Made by a program: the position numbers and the translations under genes. A DNA stretch of 45,712 bases, taken from positions 1 to 45,712 of the forward strand of contig WREQ01000008.1 of NCBI GenBank assembly GCA_009779255.1, given 5' to 3'. Below the pieces are notes generated by a model, which saw only the letters and a program-made list of their open reading frames with translations, was not told the origin of the DNA and did not search any database. This DNA comes from Dehalococcoidia bacterium (GTDB lineage: Bacteria > Chloroflexota > Dehalococcoidia > Dehalococcoidales > UBA1222). Shown here in pieces: positions 17,368 through 27,428 of the stretch (positions within the stretch are counted from its first letter, which is position 1; every line of letters begins with the position of its first letter).

Positions 17368-17726
17368 CTATATCCTCCCCGAATCCCCTGATTCGAGTAC
17401 AACCAAACAACAACCGGGGGACGCGCCACACCGAGGCAAATCCCCCTTGTATACATTAATTGTAGCATTATCGTCAAATAATTGGAATAGGGAAAAGCCT
17501 TATCACCAGAAATATTCTTTGAAATCATGGCTTCACCGGATTCCAGAACGCGCTGACATTGGATTGCGGCCTGTTTCGTGATGTGACAGGACAACTCAAA
17601 GCAGTAATCACCGACATGGACGGAGATATCGTCCGTGGCCCGGACGAAAACCGCCGGTGGCATCCGTCCATTCAACAAAAACAAGATCATCACGTCCAAC
17701 CCCCTTCCCATGTTATAATCCAGACA

Positions 17727-18245
17727 ATGACTAATTTTGAAAACCCGGTTGCCACCCAGCCACCCGTCCGATTGGTCAGCCGCAGCCCCGAAGACACGCA
17801 GCGACTTGGACACATCATCGGAGCAGTGGCGCAGGCAGGCGACATCGTCTTGCTAAACGGGCCTCTGGGGGCGGGCAAGACCTGCCTGACACAGGGCATC
17901 GCGCTGGGGCTGGGTGTGAGCGAGGGAACTTCCAGCCCATCCTTCGTGCTGATGCGCGAGTTCGCCGGACGCCTGCCGCTGTACCATATGGACCTCTACC
18001 GGCTGGAAGGAGCGGAAATCAATGAACTGGGGCTGGACGATTACATATTCGGACAGGGGCTGTGCGTTATTGAGTGGGCGGAAAAAGGCTCCGTGCTGAT
18101 GCCAGAGGAACACCTGTCAATCAGCCTTGACTATGCCGGAAACGATCAGCGAATCATCGAGATTTCCGCATCCGGAAACCGGTACTCCACCATGATGACA
18201 AAAATCGCCTCCGGACGCGGCGCCGGGAACAGGGATAAAGACTAA
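17727..18245 (+). CDS. tsaE: tRNA threonylcarbamoyladenosine biosynthesis ATPase TsaE
   Basis: LLNGPLGAGKTCLTQGIALGLGV Walker A, SPSFVLMREFAGRLPLYHMDLYRLEG, VIEWAEK. Confidence 0.94.
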   Translation: MTNFENPVATQPPVRLVSRSPEDTQRLGHIIGAVAQAGDIVLLNGPLGAGKTCLTQGIALGLGVSEGTSSPSFVLMREFAGRLPLYHMDLYRLEGAEINELGLDDYIFGQGLCVIEWAEKGSVLMPEEHLSISLDYAGNDQRIIEISASGNRYSTMMTKIASGRGAGNRDKD

Positions 18246-19604
18246 ATGTATCTTGCTATAGACACCACCGGCGACTGTGCCGGCCTAGCACTTCATGAGA
18301 ACGGCAGCCTGCTGGCCGAGCAGTCATGGAAATGTGGCAAAAACCACACCGTTGAGCTTTTGCCGCGCCTCACCGAACTGCTTGTGCGAACGAACCGGGT
18401 CGTCACGGATATTAAAGGTGTGATTGCAGCGCGCGGGCCGGGCAGCTTCAACGGGCTGCGAGTTGGGCTTGGAACGGCCAAAGGGCTGGCCTTCGGCCTG
18501 AATGTACCCATCGTGGGAGTTTCCACACTCGAAGCGGCGGCATGGCAGCACGCCGCAGCGGGGCTTCCCGTCTGCGCCATCTTGGACGCCGGCAGAGGTG
18601 AAATCGCACATGCCGTCTACCAATTGCGGGAAACGGCGTGGCTTCGTCTCGTCCCAGAGAGCCTGACTACGGTGCAGGAATTATGTGTACGGACTGAAGA
18701 CCGCACCATCTTCTGCGGAGAGCCACTGCCGACCATGCTCGATGAAATTCGCGCAACACTGAGGGACATGGCCGTCATCCCATCTGCGAAGGAAATGTCG
18801 AGACGCCCGGCATTCCTTGCCGAACTCGGCGCGAAGCGGTTGGAAGCAGACGATACTGATGATGTGGCCGCACTCCAGCCAATTTATCTGCGCCGCCCCA
18901 ATATCAGCCAACCCAAATCAAAAGCTGCAGGCGAGGGACAACGCCGCCCGGATTTCTACATCATTTGGGATATGGACGGCACCATCGTGGACACCGCCGA
19001 CCAGCATTACGCCGCCTGGAAACAGATCTTTGCGAAACGTGGCATCGTTTTCACGCCGGAAGATTTCAAACGGGGCTTTGGCTTGCGAAACGATACCATA
19101 ATCCGCGACATTATGGGGGCGGAAACCTGTGGGGAAACAGTCGATGCCATCAGCAGCGAAAAAACACTGCTTTTCCGCGATGCCATAAAGCGTGACGGCG
19201 TCAAAGCCATGCCGGGGGCAGTTGAATTGCTTAAAGCGCTCCACGAGCAGGGTGCGCCCATGGCGGTAGCTTCATCCGCACCCCAGCGCAGCATCGAAAC
19301 CTTTCTTGACATGCTGGATATAAGCATGCTTTTTGGCGCTATCGTCAGCGGAGATGAGGTAAAAAATGGCAAACCCGACCCTGAGATTTTTCTCACCGCC
19401 GCACGTAAACTAGGCGCGACACAGAAAAACTGCGTGGTTATTGAAGACGCAGTGGGCGGCGTGGCGGCAGCCAAAGCTGCCGGCATGCGTGTCGTGGGAG
19501 TAGCCGCCAGCCACCCGCGAAAGAGTCTTGAATCGGCGGATATAGTGGTAAAATCGCTTTCCGAGCTGGTAGCCGGAGATATTGAAAAACTGGCACGAAG
19601 CTGA
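18246..19604 (+). CDS. tsaB: TsaB fused to a C-terminal HAD-superfamily hydrolase (beta-phosphoglucomutase-like)
   Basis: N-term MYLAIDTTGDCAGLAL...ARGPGSFNGLRVGLGTAKGLAFG is TsaB; from ~aa 238 FYIIWDMDGTIVDTADQHYAAWKQIF...GKPDPEIFLTAARKLG...VVIEDAVGGVAAAKAAGMRVVGV is HAD. One uninterrupted ORF. Confidence 0.92.
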   Translation: MYLAIDTTGDCAGLALHENGSLLAEQSWKCGKNHTVELLPRLTELLVRTNRVVTDIKGVIAARGPGSFNGLRVGLGTAKGLAFGLNVPIVGVSTLEAAAWQHAAAGLPVCAILDAGRGEIAHAVYQLRETAWLRLVPESLTTVQELCVRTEDRTIFCGEPLPTMLDEIRATLRDMAVIPSAKEMSRRPAFLAELGAKRLEADDTDDVAALQPIYLRRPNISQPKSKAAGEGQRRPDFYIIWDMDGTIVDTADQHYAAWKQIFAKRGIVFTPEDFKRGFGLRNDTIIRDIMGAETCGETVDAISSEKTLLFRDAIKRDGVKAMPGAVELLKALHEQGAPMAVASSAPQRSIETFLDMLDISMLFGAIVSGDEVKNGKPDPEIFLTAARKLGATQKNCVVIEDAVGGVAAAKAAGMRVVGVAASHPRKSLESADIVVKSLSELVAGDIEKLARS

Positions 19605-19661
19605 GATACTATCACGGCAAAACTATCCGGATATCCGGTATTTAATCACGGAGGAATCTGA

Positions 19662-20090
19662 ATGGAACGTTCACTAGTACTGGTAAAGCCCGACGCCGTG
19701 GAGCGAGGCTTCAGCGGCGCCATCATCGGCAGGATTGAAGAGGCCGGCATGAAGCTGATAGCGCTCAAGATGCTCAAGCTCAGCCGCGAAAATGCGGAGC
19801 AGCACTACTCCGTACACAGCGAAAAGCCGTTTTTCCCGGGGCTAATCAACTACATCACCTCCGGACCAATCATGGCCGCCGTCTTCGAGGGAGAAGACGC
19901 CATTAATACCATCCGCAAGGTAATGGGCGCCACCAATCCTGAAAAGGCCGACACCGGCACTATCAGGAAAGATTTCGGGACGGACATTGAGCGCAACGCC
20001 GTGCATGGCTCTGACGGTCCTGAGACTGCGGCTCAGGAAATCAAACTCTACTTCAGCGGTATTGAACTGCAAAACTACGCCCGCAAGTAG
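19662..20090 (+). CDS. ndk: Nucleoside diphosphate kinase
   Basis: MERSLVLVKPDAVERGFSGAIIGRIE, NAVHGSDGPETAAQEI. Confidence 0.98.
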   Translation: MERSLVLVKPDAVERGFSGAIIGRIEEAGMKLIALKMLKLSRENAEQHYSVHSEKPFFPGLINYITSGPIMAAVFEGEDAINTIRKVMGATNPEKADTGTIRKDFGTDIERNAVHGSDGPETAAQEIKLYFSGIELQNYARK

Positions 20091-20202
20091 GAACGATACA
20101 CGGGGGGAGGACACAGGGTACTCGGTCAGGATGCATCGGTTTCCGGTCATGGGTCAGGAGACCGCCGCGTGCTGATTATAACGGCAGTGCCGACGCAAAG
20201 GT

Positions 20203-20562
20203 TTAGGCTATCCTCATCACCTGCTTGGCGGCGCTCCACATCTGCTCCAGATTGTAGTATTCACGCTCACGCGGGGAGAAGACGTGTACGATAATGTCGC
20301 CGTAATCAATAAGCATCCAGCCAGAACCGGCTGAACCTTCGCGGCGCAGTGGCTGAACATCTGATTTTTTGAGATGTTGCACGATTTCATCTGCGATAGC
20401 GGTAAGCTGGCGCGGCGAATCGCCGCTGACGATGACGAAGTAATCGGCGAAATCGCATACGCCGCTGATGTCCAGCAGTGTAATGTCGCCGGCCAGCTTG
20501 TCGCTGGCGATTTCCGCAATGTCGCGGGCTGTATCCAGTGAGTTATTTGACAAATCTTCCAC
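20203..20562 (-). CDS. rsfS: Ribosomal silencing factor RsfS
   Basis: ASDKLAGDITLLDISGVCDFADYFVIVSGDSPRQLTAIADEI, GSAGSGWMLIDYGDIIVHVFSPREREYYNLEQMW; start taken as GTG (VEDLSNN). Confidence 0.93.
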   Translation of the reverse strand: MEDLSNNSLDTARDIAEIASDKLAGDITLLDISGVCDFADYFVIVSGDSPRQLTAIADEIVQHLKKSDVQPLRREGSAGSGWMLIDYGDIIVHVFSPREREYYNLEQMWSAAKQVMRIA

Positions 20563-20742
20563 TCCGTCCGCCTGAATTATACCACGGCACATTGTTGTTG
20601 TTACAGCCGCGGATAGCAACCAGATATTAGCTTCTGGCTTCCTCCCCTCTCCCCATGTCATTCCGGCGCCCCCCTCCCCCTCCCCACAAATTTCTACCAG
20701 ATTCCGAGTTGTAGGGCGTGAATATCGAGCACAGCCCCATAC

Positions 20743-20844
20743 AAATCCATACTGGAGGCTCGCCTCAGCGAGACTAAGGATCTGGGACGATTGTTACACC
20801 TCCCCACCACCTCCGGATGCTTTGCGACTATCCAACATGGATTT
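20743..20844. repeat. Diverged, internally inverted copy of the 119-bp repeat family
   Basis: AAATCCATactGGAggctcgcc ... ccggatgctttgcgactaTCCaacATGGATTT; the right half is the reverse complement of the array consensus. Confidence 0.75.
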
Positions 20845-20875
20845 ACGCCACTTCCACGACAGCGAGCATTCGGTT

Positions 20876-21046
20876 ATGCTGAATGAGTTTGTTGAAAAAA
20901 TCCATGCGCATGAGTGTGCCCGCAAGGGCAGTATTTAAACGACATAGCAGGTAGAAATCTTCTTTAATTTCGTTGATCGGTACGTTACCACGCATTTCGG
21001 TGAAGTGAACCTAACGCCCGAAGAATTGGAATCTATCTCCTCTTGA
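20876..21046 (+). pseudogene. Serine recombinase C-terminal remnant (DUF4368-like)
   Basis: MLNEFVEKIHAHECARKGSI*TT*QVEIFFNFVDRYVTTHFGEVNLTPEELESISS*; resembles recombinase C-termini (LNEFVEKI-VHE...VEIYFNF), two in-frame stops. Confidence 0.6.
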
Positions 21047-21133
21047 ATCTGTCTTCCCTCCACCCCCCATCACTCGTCTTGCAGCAGAGAGTCGTTTCCC
21101 TCTTTTGCCTCCCTACTGATATACTTCATATAA

Positions 21134-21958
21134 ATGACACTGCTTTTCGGCACCGCCGGCATACCCGATAGCACCTGGCCAAGAGATACTGGCGAAGGCA
21201 TCCGCCGTATAGCGGCTCTGGGGCTGGACTGCATGGAAATTGAGTTCGTGCAAGGGGTTTATCTCGACGAAGCCCACGCAAAAGCCGTATCAGGCATCTC
21301 TAAAAACAACCATGTCAGACTCTCGGTGCATGCGCCGTATTACATCAATTTCAATGCCCACCAGCGCCCCAAACTGCATGCCAGCAAGGGGATTCTGCAC
21401 AAAGCAGCGAAAACAGCTCATCTCTGTGGAGCCGGTAGTATCGTCTTCCACCCCGGATTCTATCTCGGCGACGACTCCGAAACAGCCTATCAGGCCATCC
21501 GGACTGCCCTCGGCGAGGTGCTGGAAAAGCTGGATGAGGATTTGAATCCCATCACGCTGCGCCCAGAAATCTCCGGCAAACCGACCCAGTTCGGCAACCT
21601 CGATGAGCTGTTGCGGCTATCGCAGGAACTGCCGCGGGTAGCTCCCTGCATCGACTTCGCCCACTGGCACGCCTATTCCGGCGGCAACAACTCCTACGCC
21701 GAATTCTGCGGACTTATCAGGGAAGTACGCAAGAAATTGGGAGACGCCGCCATTGCTGACATGCATATCCACATTTCCGGAATTGAATACGGCAAAGGCG
21801 GCGAGAAAAAACATCTCAGCTTGCGCGAGTCCGACTTGAAATACGAAGAGCTGCTCCAAGCGCTGAAGGACGAGAGCTGCGGCGGCATGGTCATCTGCGA
21901 AAGCCCCACCCAGCAGGAAGACGCCCTACTGCTCAAGGAAAGCTACCTGAAACTCTAA
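21134..21958 (+). CDS. Endonuclease IV / AP endonuclease-like TIM-barrel protein
   Basis: FGTAGIP, VRLSVHAPYYINFNA, VFHPGFYLG, LRPEISGKPTQFGNLDELL, PCIDFAHWHAYSGG. Confidence 0.85.
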   Translation: MTLLFGTAGIPDSTWPRDTGEGIRRIAALGLDCMEIEFVQGVYLDEAHAKAVSGISKNNHVRLSVHAPYYINFNAHQRPKLHASKGILHKAAKTAHLCGAGSIVFHPGFYLGDDSETAYQAIRTALGEVLEKLDEDLNPITLRPEISGKPTQFGNLDELLRLSQELPRVAPCIDFAHWHAYSGGNNSYAEFCGLIREVRKKLGDAAIADMHIHISGIEYGKGGEKKHLSLRESDLKYEELLQALKDESCGGMVICESPTQQEDALLLKESYLKL

Positions 21959-22839
21959 CCGATTATCCCCAGAACCAGCATGCGCGCCCCCGCCATGGCC
22001 AGCGCCAGCGCCAGCAACCTCATCAGCAGTGGACCTTTGACGCGGCGCGATAGCCATGCGCCCAGTTGCGCTCCGGGAATAACGCCCGCCGCTATCGGAA
22101 GCAATATCGTCCATACCTGCGCGTAAGCGCCGGAGACGGCGTGGGTCAGTGTACCGGTAAGGCCGGTGAATACCAGGATGAAGTGAGAGGTAGCGGTGGC
22201 GACATGAGCAGGGAAACCCAGCAGATATATCAGTGCCGGCATATGAATGATGCCACCGCCAATGCCCAGCAGCCCAGCGATGAAGCCGGTAGCGAAGCTG
22301 AGAGCAACCCCCAGCGGCCGGTTTACAGAATATGAGAAGATTTCGCCATGACGATCGGTGATCGCAACCGGCGCACCCCTGCCTGATGCAAACGATACCG
22401 TCCGCCGCGGTTTTGTCCAGATCAGCACAGAGAACATCAGTAGCGCGGCGCCGAAAATGGATTCAAAGGTCTTCTGCGGTATATGCCCAAGCACCCACAC
22501 CCCCAGCACCGTGCCCGGCACCGTCGCTATGGCAAACAGGAAGCCGCTACGGTAATCGATGCGACGTAGCCGCATGTAAGCCGCCGTTCCAGACAGAGCA
22601 TTGATAAAAACCACCGCCATGGTAATACTGGTAAGCACCCTCGGGTCAGCGCCGGGATAAATCAGCAGCAGGATGGGCGTCAGTACCACCGCCCCGCCAA
22701 TGCCAACCAGCGTGCCGTAGGCACCGGCAAAGAATCCCAGTCCCACCAGAAAAACAATTAAAACCGCGCCGTTCAAAAGCTCAGGGCTACCCATATAGTA
22801 ATAGAGTAATATTAAGGCGGCGAGAAAGCAAAACGGCAT
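21955..22839 (-). CDS. Sulfite exporter TauE/SafE-family membrane protein
   Basis: GAYGTLVGIGGAVVLTPILL and GLLGIGGGIIHMPALIYLLGFPAHVATATSHFILVFTGLTGTLTH repeats. Confidence 0.9.
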   Translation of the reverse strand: MPFCFLAALILLYYYMGSPELLNGAVLIVFLVGLGFFAGAYGTLVGIGGAVVLTPILLLIYPGADPRVLTSITMAVVFINALSGTAAYMRLRRIDYRSGFLFAIATVPGTVLGVWVLGHIPQKTFESIFGAALLMFSVLIWTKPRRTVSFASGRGAPVAITDRHGEIFSYSVNRPLGVALSFATGFIAGLLGIGGGIIHMPALIYLLGFPAHVATATSHFILVFTGLTGTLTHAVSGAYAQVWTILLPIAAGVIPGAQLGAWLSRRVKGPLLMRLLALALAMAGARMLVLGIIG

Positions 22840-23047
22840 GGTATCGGGACAAGCCGGTCGCTCAACTTGCGGCAGCGCCAGTTTCAACGTACTGGCCGTT
22901 TCGTCCAATTGTCTCCTTCTGCCATTCCAGCCTCTGCGGGAACAGATAACAAACAGCAGACAATGATGCAAGAGGAAACGAAGCTCTTCCGCCCTGCAAA
23001 GCGTAGCTTTATGTTATACTTAACAAGAGACTACTTAGGAGCTTTCC

Positions 23048-24991
23048 ATGAAAATTAACTGGAAACGCAGCATCCTCATCTACCTGATTATCGTTATGGC
23101 TGCGGTAACCTTTTTTACAGTGGTACTGCCCAGCACCGGTACAAAGCCAGAGAAAATCGCCATCTCGGAACTGGTGACTATGTCGCAGAACGGCACCATA
23201 ACCCGCATTGAAATCAAAGGCGACACCCTGACCATTACCGGCACGGACGGCAAAACATATGTCACCAGCAAGGAGAACGGCTCCACTATTTTCGACATCA
23301 GCGGACTCGCCCTTGATGGTGTCGAAGTGGAAGTAATCCCACCTTCCGGCATCGACTGGGGCAGTATTTTGCTTTACATTGTGCCTTTTACTCTGTTAGG
23401 AATCTTCTTCCTGTTCATCTTCAACCAAGCCCGCGGCACCAACAATCAGGCTATCAGCTTCGGCCGCTCGCGCGCGCGCCTGTTCAATGCGGACAAGCCC
23501 ACCGTCACTTTTGATGACGTGGCTGGCGTCGAGGAGTCAAAACAGGACATGCGCGAGGTTGTGGAATTCCTGAAATCGCGCGAGAAATTCCATGCACTTG
23601 GGGCACGTATTCCCAAAGGCGTGTTGCTGATTGGCCCGCCAGGTACCGGCAAGACGCTGCTGGCTAGGGCTGTGGCCGGCGAGGCCGGCGTGCCGTTCTT
23701 CTCCATTTCCGGCTCCGAATTCGTGGAAATGTTCGTGGGCGTGGGCGCCTCACGCGTACGCGACCTCTTCGACCAAGCCAAGCGCAACGCCCCATGCATC
23801 ATCTTCATTGACGAGATTGACGCCGTCGGACGTCAGCGCGGCGCTGGTCTGGGCGGCGGCCACGACGAACGCGAGCAGACGCTCAACCAGATACTGGTGG
23901 AAATGGACGGCTTCGACACCAACACCTCCGTAATCGTGATGGCCGCCACCAACCGCCCTGATATTCTCGACTCAGCGCTGCTGCGGCCCGGCCGCTTTGA
24001 CCGCCGCGTGCTGCTGGACCGCCCCGATATCCAAGGTCGCGTCGCCATTCTGAAAGTGCATACCCGCGGCAAGCCAATCGCACCAGAGGTTGATTTTGAA
24101 GTCATCGCTCGACTCACGGCGGGTTTTTCCGGTGCTGACCTCTCCAATTTGGTGAACGAGGCAGCCATTCTCTCAGCACGGCGCAACAAGAATACTATCG
24201 AAATGAACGAGCTTGAGGAAAGTATCGACCGCGTGCTGATGGGACCTGAACGCAAGAGCCGCCGCATGACCACCAAAGAGAAGGAGCTTACCGCTTACCA
24301 TGAGGCCGGACACGCACTGGTGGGGCATCTTTCGAAGAACCTGGAGCCTATCCGCAAGGTGACCATCATCCCGCGCGGCATGGCGGGCGGCTACACCAAG
24401 CCGCTGGCCGAAGACCGGCTGTACTACACCCGCTCCTATATTGAAGATACCCTGGCCATGGCGCTAGGAGGACGCGTAGCAGAGGAGCTGACTTTCGATG
24501 AGATGTCCACCGGCGCATCGCAGGACATCAAAGAAGCCACTGACATGGCGCGCCGCATGATCACCAACTACGGCATGAGCAAGACGCTGGGACCACGCAC
24601 CTTCGGACAAAAGGAGGAGATGGTATTCCTGGGGCGCGAAATTACCGAACAGCGAGACTATGGCGACAAGATGGCCGATGAAATTGACGCCGAGGTCAAC
24701 CGCATAATACAAACGGCGCACGACACCGCACTGAAACTGCTCACCGATAACCGCGCCAAGCTGGAGCAGCTGGCCAAAACGCTGCTGGAAAAAGAAACCT
24801 TGGAAGGACCGGATCTGGACGCAGTTTTCAACACACCGCCCGACGAGGCGCCTCAGTCTGCAACACCAGCCACCGCCAAGCCTCCTGCAGCCACTCCAGA
24901 AGAGGATAAGGGCAAGGCTAAACCACGGGCGCACAAAAACCCACTTGGTGAATATCTCGACAACCCCCGGCCTAATCAGTCGCCGGCATGA
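23048..24991 (+). CDS. ftsH: ATP-dependent zinc metalloprotease FtsH
   Basis: [56 protein letters not shown] zinc motif. Confidence 0.98.
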   Translation: MKINWKRSILIYLIIVMAAVTFFTVVLPSTGTKPEKIAISELVTMSQNGTITRIEIKGDTLTITGTDGKTYVTSKENGSTIFDISGLALDGVEVEVIPPSGIDWGSILLYIVPFTLLGIFFLFIFNQARGTNNQAISFGRSRARLFNADKPTVTFDDVAGVEESKQDMREVVEFLKSREKFHALGARIPKGVLLIGPPGTGKTLLARAVAGEAGVPFFSISGSEFVEMFVGVGASRVRDLFDQAKRNAPCIIFIDEIDAVGRQRGAGLGGGHDEREQTLNQILVEMDGFDTNTSVIVMAATNRPDILDSALLRPGRFDRRVLLDRPDIQGRVAILKVHTRGKPIAPEVDFEVIARLTAGFSGADLSNLVNEAAILSARRNKNTIEMNELEESIDRVLMGPERKSRRMTTKEKELTAYHEAGHALVGHLSKNLEPIRKVTIIPRGMAGGYTKPLAEDRLYYTRSYIEDTLAMALGGRVAEELTFDEMSTGASQDIKEATDMARRMITNYGMSKTLGPRTFGQKEEMVFLGREITEQRDYGDKMADEIDAEVNRIIQTAHDTALKLLTDNRAKLEQLAKTLLEKETLEGPDLDAVFNTPPDEAPQSATPATAKPPAATPEEDKGKAKPRAHKNPLGEYLDNPRPNQSPA

Positions 24992-25131
24992 TGCGAAAAC
25001 GGCTCTTCGTTGTGCCAGTTGCCTGCCTGTAACGGCAACTGTGTGCTATCGTAACGTGATTGGAATAGCTTTTGTCAATGTGGCTCAGATTACAACCCGA
25101 ACTGTACGCATTGGTTATTTTTGCGTATTTA

Positions 25132-26025
25132 CTAAAAAGTCTTACCTAATTTTTCTGCAAGCTCTTTTCTGGAAACTTTTTCTCCAGGCAGTTCCTGTAA
25201 TTTTTCTACCACTTCCGTGTCAAGAATACCTATACCAAACAAATCCGCTTTTTCGTTGATTTCTTTGCACAAATATATATATCCCCAATAATACATCCTA
25301 CCTGGTTGCTCCCATAAAGGTGCAATAATAATGTATGTATCTTCGTAAAAAATTACATCATATACCACGTCTTTGCCTTCGTTGGAATTGCCCCAAGCAT
25401 TATCCCATGTGTCATCATCCCTACGATTGATATGGTTCTCATAAACCATATCAACGCCATCAATATTAATAACAGTCTTTTGTGGTTTTGTAATATCCCA
25501 TAGATTTCTGTCGCCATTATTCTGCAGCTTATAAATCCCCAACCCAAATGGCGTTAGGTCAGCATAGGTATCATAATTTAATATTTCCTCTTGTAACTGT
25601 AATATTTCTTGTTTTTTAGCGGTTTCTGCCGGCAGATTGGCTATTGCTATTACACCGATTAATGAGAACGGGAAAAACGCCATAAACCAAATCAAAACAG
25701 TGGCGATGGATTTGAGTATGAAATTGACAAATGGGTTGCTTAGTTTTGTATCTTTTATCAGTTTTTTAGTTAGCATAAAGCCAAAAATCATGAGTGGCCC
25801 ACACAATACGATATAGGCAGGAATACCTAAAAACCCAAAAGATATAACAAGGATAAAAATATTGATTGTTACACAAACCCCAAAGCCTACCGCATAACTG
25901 CGTAGTCTCAAACTGATTTTTTTATTTGCTTTTTGTAACACTATCAGCAGTAAAACAGATAAACCAACCCCTATAACTGCTAGCACAAGAATTTGGAATA
26001 AAAAGACATTATTGTCAAAAGCCAT
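25132..26025 (-). CDS. Membrane protein of unknown function (four or more predicted TM helices, C-terminal soluble domain)
   Basis: 297 aa ORF with hydrophobic segments and a soluble tail; AT-rich. Confidence 0.6.
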   Translation of the reverse strand: MAFDNNVFLFQILVLAVIGVGLSVLLLIVLQKANKKISLRLRSYAVGFGVCVTINIFILVISFGFLGIPAYIVLCGPLMIFGFMLTKKLIKDTKLSNPFVNFILKSIATVLIWFMAFFPFSLIGVIAIANLPAETAKKQEILQLQEEILNYDTYADLTPFGLGIYKLQNNGDRNLWDITKPQKTVINIDGVDMVYENHINRRDDDTWDNAWGNSNEGKDVVYDVIFYEDTYIIIAPLWEQPGRMYYWGYIYLCKEINEKADLFGIGILDTEVVEKLQELPGEKVSRKELAEKLGKTF

Positions 26026-26384
26026 GGCACTTTTCCCTTTGTAAAAAATGTAAGACTTCGCTTGGTTCGGTTGTCTGTTTGCTAGCGCGTAAAACCGCTA
26101 CGCATAGGGATTATACCATAATTCTATTCAAAATGCAGTAACTTACTTTCCAGGCCGTTTGATGCAATTTTCGTGTAGATAAACCAATATGGCAAATCAC
26201 GAGCACTAAGGAGGCTATCCACGCATGAGTAAAGTCGATATAAAACGCTATCAGGACGCACATGGTGACAGAAGCGAAACAGCACCCAGTAGTATATTGA
26301 TAGCCTAGTGCATCAAAATGGTGGCAATCCAAAACATGGACAATTTAACCCAAGCAGGTAAAGAGCCGTTTCCGACGTTATTTC

Positions 26385-27353
26385 CTACTTCCGGCGCTTG
26401 ATAACGTAATCCGCCAGCGCGATTAACGCCTCTTTCGCTGGCTTTTGCGGCAGTTGGTCGAGTTCGGAGCAGGCCAGCCGGCAGAAGTCGTCGGCCAGTT
26501 CATAACACTCATCAATAATGCCGGATGAGCGCACCATCTCAACGGTTTTAGCGATGTTTTCCGCCAGATTTTCCTTGCGCGCAATCGCCAGCAGGGGATT
26601 GTTGTCGGGATAGCGCTGCAAAAGCTTCTGCGCCGGCAGGGTTACAGTACCCTGCGCTAGATCTGCGCCGACTGGTTTGCCCACTTCACTGGCGGCGCCG
26701 ACAAAGTCCAGGATGTCATCCACAATCTGGAAAGCAATCCCCAGATTGTACCCGTAGCGATGCAGTATCTGCACTGCCTCTTCCGGAGCACGACTCAGAA
26801 TGGCGCCGCTGTCGGTAGCCAATGTAAAAAGAGCCGCCGTCTTGGCGGCCACGCGCTCGATGTACTGCTCGTAGGTCTGGTCCAACCTGAAAGAGGCCAG
26901 CGCCTGGCGCACCTCGCCGCGCGCAATGACGGCCAGCGTCTGAGTGAAAAGCATCACCACATGCAGAACGCCGGTGCGCGCCGCCATCTCACCGGCACGG
27001 GCGAACAGGAAATCGCCAGTCAGAATAGCCAGATCAAGCCCCCATGCAGAATTGATGGTAGCCCGACCGCGCCGGAGATCGGCTGAATCAATGGCGTCGT
27101 CATGCACCAGAGTGGCAATGTGCATCAGTTCGGTGGAAACAGCCATCGGCTGCAGAGCATTGAGGTCATAATCATAAAACGAGCCGGCCAGCAGTGTGAG
27201 TGTGGGACGCACCACTTTGCCGCCCACTAACACCTGCCGCAACATTTTCTGCATCTCGGGAAAACCATCCTGCCCATCAATGATTTCCTCGAAAGCTTTC
27301 TCGACACCAGTCAGACCCGGCTGTACAAGAGCATAAGCTTCAGCTAAATCCAA
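26385..27353 (-). CDS. Polyprenyl (heptaprenyl-like) diphosphate synthase
   Basis: LVHDDAIDSADLRRGRATINSAWG and FQIVDDILDFVG Asp-rich motifs. Confidence 0.93.
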   Translation of the reverse strand: MDLAEAYALVQPGLTGVEKAFEEIIDGQDGFPEMQKMLRQVLVGGKVVRPTLTLLAGSFYDYDLNALQPMAVSTELMHIATLVHDDAIDSADLRRGRATINSAWGLDLAILTGDFLFARAGEMAARTGVLHVVMLFTQTLAVIARGEVRQALASFRLDQTYEQYIERVAAKTAALFTLATDSGAILSRAPEEAVQILHRYGYNLGIAFQIVDDILDFVGAASEVGKPVGADLAQGTVTLPAQKLLQRYPDNNPLLAIARKENLAENIAKTVEMVRSSGIIDECYELADDFCRLACSELDQLPQKPAKEALIALADYVIKRRK

Positions 27354-27428
27354 TTTTTATCACCTCGAACAACGACTCAACAAGACGCGCTCTGAATCCC
27401 CATTGCCCTGATGGGACAGAGTCCACCC

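Noticed and set aside
20843-20995. Minus-strand 50-aa ORF MRGNVPINEIKEDFYLLCRLNTALAG...
   Set aside because: The plus strand reads as a serine recombinase C-terminus remnant, which explains the coding-like composition better.
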